A program made the position numbers and the translations under genes. From an uncultured Eubacteriales bacterium (GTDB lineage Bacteria > Bacillota > Clostridia > Oscillospirales > CAG-272): a DNA stretch of 39,213 nt. Under the pieces are notes generated by a model. It did not search any database. It saw nothing but the letters and a program-made list of their open reading frames with translations, and was not told the DNA's origin. Positions 35,247-39,213 of this stretch are shown here, piece by piece. The stretch spans positions 1 through 39,213 of the forward strand of contig CASTST010000007.1 of NCBI GenBank assembly GCA_949451655.1, written 5' to 3'. Position 1 is the stretch's first letter; every line of letters begins with the position of its first letter.

Positions 35247-36019
35247 AGGCTTATTGTAACGGAAAGAAGAACGGCGTGAAGGTATTTGTTGCGGGCAGTT
35301 ATGAAGCCCTGTCCAAAAAAGCAGCTACAATCGTAGCTGGCGCAATCAGCAACAAGCCTGCATTTATGCTTGGTCTTGCAACAGGAACATCTCCTCTGGG
35401 ACTCTACAGCAATCTGGCACAGCTTTGCGATGAGGACAGAGTAGACTTCACCAATGTAACTACTTACAATCTGGACGAGTATTATCCCATTGATCCGGAA
35501 AACGATCAGTCCTATCGTTATTTCATGAACAAGAACCTGTTCCACAAAATCAATATTGATATCAACAAAACCCATGTGCTTAACGGTAAGGCGTCTAACT
35601 GGGAAGAGGAATGCAGCGCATATGATGCAGCAATTGAAGCTGCCGGCGGTATTGATTTGCAGGTGCTTGGCATCGGCAACAACGGTCACATCGGATTCAA
35701 CGAACCGGGCGACACCTTTATTTGGGGAACCCACAGAGTAGAACTGACTGAAAGTACCATCGAGGCAAATTCCCGTCTGTTCAACAGCAAGGATGAAGTG
35801 CCCCGTGCCGCACTGTCCATGGGTATCGGCAACATCATGACTGCAAAGCAGATCGTGCTGGTTGCAAACGGCGCTGCAAAGGCAAAAGCAATCAAAGACG
35901 CGCTGGAAGGCGAAATCACACCCTGGTGTCAGGCATCTATTCTGCAGCTGCATCCCAATGTAACCTTCATTCTGGATGAAGAGGCAGCAAGCGCACTGGA
36001 AGCTTACAAAGCAATCTGA
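35228..36019 (+). CDS. nagB: Glucosamine-6-phosphate deaminase
   Basis: 263 residues, near the usual length. NagB converts glucosamine-6-phosphate to fructose-6-phosphate and ammonia, feeding amino sugars into glycolysis. Motifs are LGLATGTSPLGLY, TTYNLDEYYPI (with the catalytic Asp of the family), GIGNNGHIGFNEPG (active-site His and Glu region) and ALSMGIGNIM. TTGGAGGAA precedes the ATG. It is followed after 47 bases by the ROK-like gene. Confidence 0.97.
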   Translation: MRENEVKAYCNGKKNGVKVFVAGSYEALSKKAATIVAGAISNKPAFMLGLATGTSPLGLYSNLAQLCDEDRVDFTNVTTYNLDEYYPIDPENDQSYRYFMNKNLFHKINIDINKTHVLNGKASNWEEECSAYDAAIEAAGGIDLQVLGIGNNGHIGFNEPGDTFIWGTHRVELTESTIEANSRLFNSKDEVPRAALSMGIGNIMTAKQIVLVANGAAKAKAIKDALEGEITPWCQASILQLHPNVTFILDEEAASALEAYKAI

Positions 36020-36066
36020 CATCTGACTGTACAGGATTTCAACAAAACGGAAAGGTATAAATAATA

Positions 36067-37437
36067 ATGATCAATGCAATTCTGGACCCCCAGTTCCAGC
36101 CCATGGCGCTGGTGGTAAAAGCATATAAAGAGGCAGTGGCAAAGGTTGGCGGCGCTCCGCTGGCAATTGCCGTAGAACGGAACAAGGGATTTGTTTCCAC
36201 ATATCAGCTTAACGTATATCCGGAAGGAACTGGACACGATGACGAAAACTACGACATCGTTGAGCGTATAGTAAAAACGCTTCTGTGGATTCACGGCGGA
36301 TATAAAGTGACCATTTCCGGATCCCGGAAAATTTACGAAGGCATTGCTGCGGCATATCAGAAGGGCGGCGCAAGAGAATTTGACGCAGACTTTATGGCGC
36401 GTGTATATGAGGCTCCCTTTGCTGTGGAATATGTAGCTGACGTAAAGGATGCTCCGAAGGCGTATCAGGCAGCAGCGCCTGTAGGTCGTCATCTGGATGG
36501 CTGCCGCATCGGATTTGATGCAGGCGGAAGCGACCGTAAGGTCAGCGCTGTGGTAAACGGTGAGACTGTATATTCCGAAGAAGTTGTTTGGTTCCCCAAA
36601 CTCCAGTCTGATCCGATGTATCATTATGAAGGCATTCTGGATGCTATGAAAACTGCCGCTTCCCATATGCCCCGGGTAGATGCAATCGGTGTTTCTTCTG
36701 CCGGTGTGTATATTGATAACAAGATTATGATTGCTTCTCTGTTCCTGAAGGTTTCCGATGAGGATTTTGATAAGCACGTGAAAAACATGTATATCAATGT
36801 TGCAAAGGAAATTGGAGACGTTCCTGTTGAAGTGGCAAACGACGGTGATGTAACTGCTCTTGCGGGCGCAATGGATCTGGATGATACCAACGTGCTGGGT
36901 GTGGCAATGGGTACCAGTGAAGCCGGCGGATATGTTGACGGTCAGGGCAATATCACCGGATGGCTGAATGAGCTTGCTTTTGTTCCTGTAGACTTTTGTA
37001 AAGACGCTATGGTGGATGAATGGAGCGGTGACTACGGCTGCGGTGTAAAATATTTCTCTCAGGATGGCGTTATCAAGCTGGCTCCCGCAGCGGGAATTGA
37101 GTTGGATGAGAGCATGTCCCCTGCTGAGAAGCTGAAGGTTGTGCAGGAATTGATGGCGGCAGGCGACGAGCGCGCCGCTAAGATTTACGACACCATTGGT
37201 GTGTATTTCGGTTATGCAATTGCATATTATGCAATGTTCTATGATATCAAACACGTACTGATTATGGGACGTGTTACCAGCGGCGAGGGCGGCACGATTT
37301 TGCTTGCCCGTGCCAATGAGGTTCTTTCCAAGGAGTTCCCTGAGATTGCAGAAAAGCTGGAGCTGCACATTCCGGATGAAAAGAGCCGCCGTGTAGGTCA
37401 GTCTGTTGCGGCTGCAAGTTTGCCGGACATTCGGTAA
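36067..37437 (+). CDS. Atypical ROK-family protein, possible amino-sugar kinase
   Basis: 456 residues, about 150 longer than a normal ROK kinase because of an N-terminal domain of unknown fold. The ASKHA-type core starts near residue 150 with CRIGFDAGGSDRKVSAVV (phosphate-1 loop). It continues with EVANDGDVTALAGAM, which matches the catalytic END(A/G) region of ROK enzymes, and VAMGTSEAGGYVD (phosphate-2 loop). The zinc-binding CGxxGCxE motif of classical ROK proteins is absent. Placed after nagA and nagB, it is probably a kinase for GlcNAc, ManNAc or a related sugar, but the substrate is inferred only from context. GGAAAGG precedes the ATG, and a strong terminator ends the operon. Confidence 0.85.
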   Translation: MINAILDPQFQPMALVVKAYKEAVAKVGGAPLAIAVERNKGFVSTYQLNVYPEGTGHDDENYDIVERIVKTLLWIHGGYKVTISGSRKIYEGIAAAYQKGGAREFDADFMARVYEAPFAVEYVADVKDAPKAYQAAAPVGRHLDGCRIGFDAGGSDRKVSAVVNGETVYSEEVVWFPKLQSDPMYHYEGILDAMKTAASHMPRVDAIGVSSAGVYIDNKIMIASLFLKVSDEDFDKHVKNMYINVAKEIGDVPVEVANDGDVTALAGAMDLDDTNVLGVAMGTSEAGGYVDGQGNITGWLNELAFVPVDFCKDAMVDEWSGDYGCGVKYFSQDGVIKLAPAAGIELDESMSPAEKLKVVQELMAAGDERAAKIYDTIGVYFGYAIAYYAMFYDIKHVLIMGRVTSGEGGTILLARANEVLSKEFPEIAEKLELHIPDEKSRRVGQSVAAASLPDIR

Positions 37438-37458
37438 AACGCATATATACAAATATAT

Positions 37459-37492
37459 AAAGAGCAGTACAATTTTTGTACTGCTCTTTATA
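37459..37492 (+). terminator. Terminator of the nagA-nagB-ROK operon
   Basis: AAAGAGCAGTAC (37459-37470) and GTACTGCTCTTT (37478-37489) form a perfect 12-base-pair stem with the loop AATTTTT. TTTATAT-type sequence follows. Confidence 0.9.
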
Positions 37493-37540
37493 TATCTATA
37501 GTAAAATTATATATAGATATATAATTCATTATAAAAAGCA

Positions 37541-37569
37541 TTGACAAACATATAATTATATAATATAAT
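37541..37569 (+). promoter_or_regulatory. Perfect consensus promoter, TTGACA-N17-TATAAT
   Basis: TTGACA (37541-37546) and TATAAT (37564-37569) match the sigma-A consensus exactly with the ideal 17-base spacing, in a very AT-rich stretch of alternating TATA runs. It should be a strong promoter for the small gene that begins at 37619. Confidence 0.85.
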
Positions 37570-37618
37570 ATATGCAGCACAAATTGAATATATTGATATA
37601 TAGGAGGCGCATATAATT

Positions 37619-38122
37619 ATGCAGTACGAAACCATTATTTTGGAAATGTTAGCCAGAATCAAGAAATTAGAGGAAGACGTCAGCATTCTAAAGCAAGAAC
37701 AAAGCACCTTTTTTGCCATGCATTCTGTTGAAGAGGAAAGCGGCGGTGACAGCACGGTTCCTCGTCAAAAAATAACGGATGAAAGAATTGATATTTGCTA
37801 TAGCTATGCAAAAAGAGTTTACGCAGGAGAGAACATACAGAAAGTTGCAGATGAAGTGGTAGAGGAAACCGGCATGAATTGCAGTACTGTAATTATGTAT
37901 CTTTACGCGATCAACGGAATGTTAAAAGGTACGGTTTATAAAAGAGGAATCAGTGCAAAAGCGACGCGAAGATATTTTGATATTATTTTCCGGGAGTATG
38001 GCAGTGAAGGCTTGAAAAAAGCGGTTCTCTCCGTTGGGCTTCATATAAATTATCAGAAGGAATGCGGGATTACCACTAATTCAATCGAAGAGGTTTATAA
38101 TGAATACAAAAATAAATTATAA
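37619..38122 (+). CDS. Unrecognised 167-residue protein with N-terminal coiled coil
   Basis: Residues 5-30 (ILEMLARIKKLEEDVSILKQ and on) have a heptad pattern and should form a coiled coil. A polar linker follows to about 55. The C-terminal part (about 57-165) is helical, with EETGMNCSTVIMYLYAINGM and GISAKATRRYFDIIFREYG. That part resembles, from memory, an accessory helical domain found beside nuclease domains in some Clostridia HNH and restriction proteins. No nuclease or other catalytic motif is present here, so no function is assigned. GGAGG 11 bases before the ATG and a perfect promoter indicate real and possibly strong expression. The surroundings are more AT-rich than the operon before it. 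Confidence 0.7.
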   Translation: MQYETIILEMLARIKKLEEDVSILKQEQSTFFAMHSVEEESGGDSTVPRQKITDERIDICYSYAKRVYAGENIQKVADEVVEETGMNCSTVIMYLYAINGMLKGTVYKRGISAKATRRYFDIIFREYGSEGLKKAVLSVGLHINYQKECGITTNSIEEVYNEYKNKL

Positions 38123-38232
38123 TATTTTGCTGAATGAAAATTGCCGTCTATAATCATATATTGCGGATGGCAATCTGGTGATAAACATGATCTTCTGAAT
38201 ATATTATAAATCAAATTTTTTGTGAAAATCTA

Positions 38233-38263
38233 TTGACTCTGACGTTGCGTGATAGTTTATACT
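38233..38263 (+). promoter_or_regulatory. MerR-type promoter with 19-base spacer
   Basis: TTGACT (38233-38238) and TATACT (38258-38263) are 19 bases apart, the over-long spacing typical of promoters that MerR-family regulators activate by twisting the DNA. The spacer contains an imperfect dyad (TGACGTTGCGTGA). It lies 23 bases before the MerR/TipA-like gene, which points to autoactivation. Confidence 0.8.
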
Positions 38264-38286
38264 ATATGCACATGGGAGGAATATCT

Positions 38287-39006
38287 ATGCGAACAGTAAA
38301 TGAAATCAGCAAAGTTACAGGTGTGAGTGTGCGCACACTGCATCACTATGACGCAATTGGACTTTTGAAACCTACAAAAGTAACCAACGCAGGCTATCGG
38401 TTGTATGACGATGCAGCCCTTGGTCGATTGCAAAGTATTTTGTTGTTTCGTGAATTGCAGTTCCCGCTGAAAGATATTAAAGCAATTCTTGATAGTCCCA
38501 CATTTGATGCTGAGGAGGCATTAGCACAACAAATCAAATTATTAGAATTGCAATATAAACACATAGGGGAACTGATTTCCTTTGCCCGTGAAATTCAAAT
38601 AAAAGGAGTGAAACAAATGGATTTTCAGGTTTTTGATAAAAATGAAATGGAGCAGTACAAAGATGAAGTAAAAGCAAAGTGGGGTGAAACTGGGGCATAT
38701 CATGAGTATACACAAAAAAGAGATTGTGATTATGGTGAAACCGCAAATCGGTTGATGTCGTTGTTTGCAGAAATAGGCACACTTCGTGATTTATCGCCTT
38801 TTGATGCAAAAGTGCAAGAGAAAATTCGTGTGCTGCAGCGTTTTATTACGGAAAATTACTACAACTGTACGAACGAAATTTTAAGCGGACTCGGACAAAT
38901 GTATGTATGTGATAAACGATTTAAGGAAAATATTGATAAAGCCGGCGGTGAGGGTACAGCGGAATTTGTGTTTGAAGCAATCCAAAAATATTGTAAAATT
39001 GATTGA
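38287..39006 (+). CDS. TipA-like MerR-family transcription activator
   Basis: 239 residues. The MerR winged helix is at 1-70 (EISKVTGVSVRTLHHYDAIG, then NAGYRLYDDAALGRLQSILL), and the long dimerisation helix is at about 75-110. The C-terminal TipAS-type antibiotic-binding domain is at 111-239 (MEQYKDEVKAKWGETGAYHE and LSGLGQMYVCDKRFKENID). In Streptomyces TipA binds thiopeptides and activates its own promoter. An in-frame ATG at 38617 (Met111), preceded by AAGGAG at 8 bases, would give a separate ligand-binding protein, as in tipA. Compared with Streptomyces TipA (from memory), one cysteine of the binding region is kept and the Cys214 position is glycine. GGGAGG precedes the main ATG. Confidence 0.9.
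   Translation: MRTVNEISKVTGVSVRTLHHYDAIGLLKPTKVTNAGYRLYDDAALGRLQSILLFRELQFPLKDIKAILDSPTFDAEEALAQQIKLLELQYKHIGELISFAREIQIKGVKQMDFQVFDKNEMEQYKDEVKAKWGETGAYHEYTQKRDCDYGETANRLMSLFAEIGTLRDLSPFDAKVQEKIRVLQRFITENYYNCTNEILSGLGQMYVCDKRFKENIDKAGGEGTAEFVFEAIQKYCKID
38603..38619 (+). promoter_or_regulatory. Internal ribosome binding site and start for a TipAS-like short product
   Basis: AAGGAG (38603-38608), an 8-base spacer and an in-frame ATG (38617) lie exactly at the junction between the dimerisation helix and the ligand-binding domain. The short product would be 129 residues, close to the 144 of Streptomyces TipAS. Confidence 0.65.
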
Positions 39007-39037
39007 TGTTTTCCGAAAGAGATCATAAAACAGAATA

Positions 39038-39069
39038 AAAAAACCGCAAGATATTTCTTGCGGTTTTTT
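39038..39069. terminator. Bidirectional terminator after the TipA-like gene
   Basis: AAAAAACCGCAAGA (39038-39051) pairs perfectly with TCTTGCGGTTTTTT (39056-39069) around a 4-base loop. A- and T-runs on both sides allow use by the TipA-like gene and by the minus-strand gene at the window edge. Confidence 0.9.
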
Positions 39070-39120
39070 GGACGGACATAAGCAGCATTGTGAGGTACAT
39101 AAAAAGATATTTTCGTCATA

Positions 39121-39213
39121 TCAGTGGTGAGATTTGAACTCTTGCAGCTCATTAAAAAGTAAAATATCTATACTCATACTTTCTTCAAACAGATGATATG
39201 TTCCTTTGCCTTT
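39121..39213 (-). CDS. C-terminal fragment of an unrecognised gene at the window edge
   Basis: A minus-strand frame is open from the window edge for 30 residues (KGKGTYHLFEESMSIDIL, then LFNELQEFKSHH) and ends at TGA. It runs towards a bidirectional terminator 50 bases away, which supports a real gene end. Too little is visible to assign a family. Confidence 0.35.
   Translation of the reverse strand, partial: KGKGTYHLFEESMSIDILLFNELQEFKSHH

Noticed and set aside
33942..37452. Long minus-strand frames opposite nagA, nagB and the ROK gene
   Set aside because: Antisense shadows of conserved genes; no start signals or known domains.
39121..39150. Minus-strand GTTCAAATC resembling a tRNA T-loop
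   Set aside because: Only three of five T-stem pairs form and no anticodon arm or acceptor stem can be drawn; it lies within an open frame that ends at TGA.

Overview
The window reads as a chromosomal segment of a spore-forming, low-to-mid GC Bacillota, most likely class Clostridia (gut Oscillospirales-like). This is an inference from gene content: a Spo0A homologue, the ctsR-mcsA-mcsB-clpC heat-shock operon with a CtsR operator, SecA with a SEC-C zinc tail, TrmK, MtaB, and AGGAGG-type ribosome binding sites. Intergenic regions carry many copies of a hairpin-rich palindromic repeat. No rRNA, tRNA, transposase, phage gene or CRISPR-Cas system was found.

Layout. 1-3640: the tail of a probable GHL10-type glycoside hydrolase, a small membrane protein, a ComEC-like metallo-beta-lactamase hydrolase, spo0A (convergent, overlapping by 7 bp), and a divergent DUF2156 protein. 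The spo0A promoter sits in a cluster of seven TGGTAA/TTACCA motifs. 3641-4398: repeats, including seven exact 46-bp tandem units. 4399-9979: secA with an overlapping multi-spanning membrane gene on the minus strand, then trmL and an SGNH hydrolase on the plus strand. 9951-10572: a 5'-truncated barnase-type RNase followed by an intact barstar gene. 10573-11167: repeats. 11168-15781: ctsR-mcsA-mcsB-clpC (minus) behind a double CtsR box. 15782-18878: repeats flanking an OmpR-type response regulator and its histidine kinase. 18879-23579: a cell-wall amidase, a TtcA-like thiolase, and a minus-strand murA-DUF1858-trmK-nif3 series. 23968-28637: a tightly overlapping minus-strand operon (RluC-like, Lnt-like, RluA-like, DUF3810). 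28724-29353: upp. 29850-33458: mtaB and an ABC exporter pair. 34098-37437: nagA-nagB-ROK, a GlcNAc catabolic operon. 37541-39213: an AT-rich end with an unrecognised small protein, a TipA-like MerR regulator, and a gene fragment at the edge.

How the parts fit. Most genes are housekeeping: protein export, tRNA and rRNA modification, peptidoglycan precursor synthesis, protein quality control, pyrimidine salvage and amino-sugar use. The unusual material is of three kinds: the palindromic repeat family, whose full copies have a core of nearly constant length (60-62 bp); the degraded toxin next to an intact immunity gene; and the control regions of spo0A and the tipA-like gene. The tipA-like gene appears to keep the dual-start arrangement known from Streptomyces tipA.
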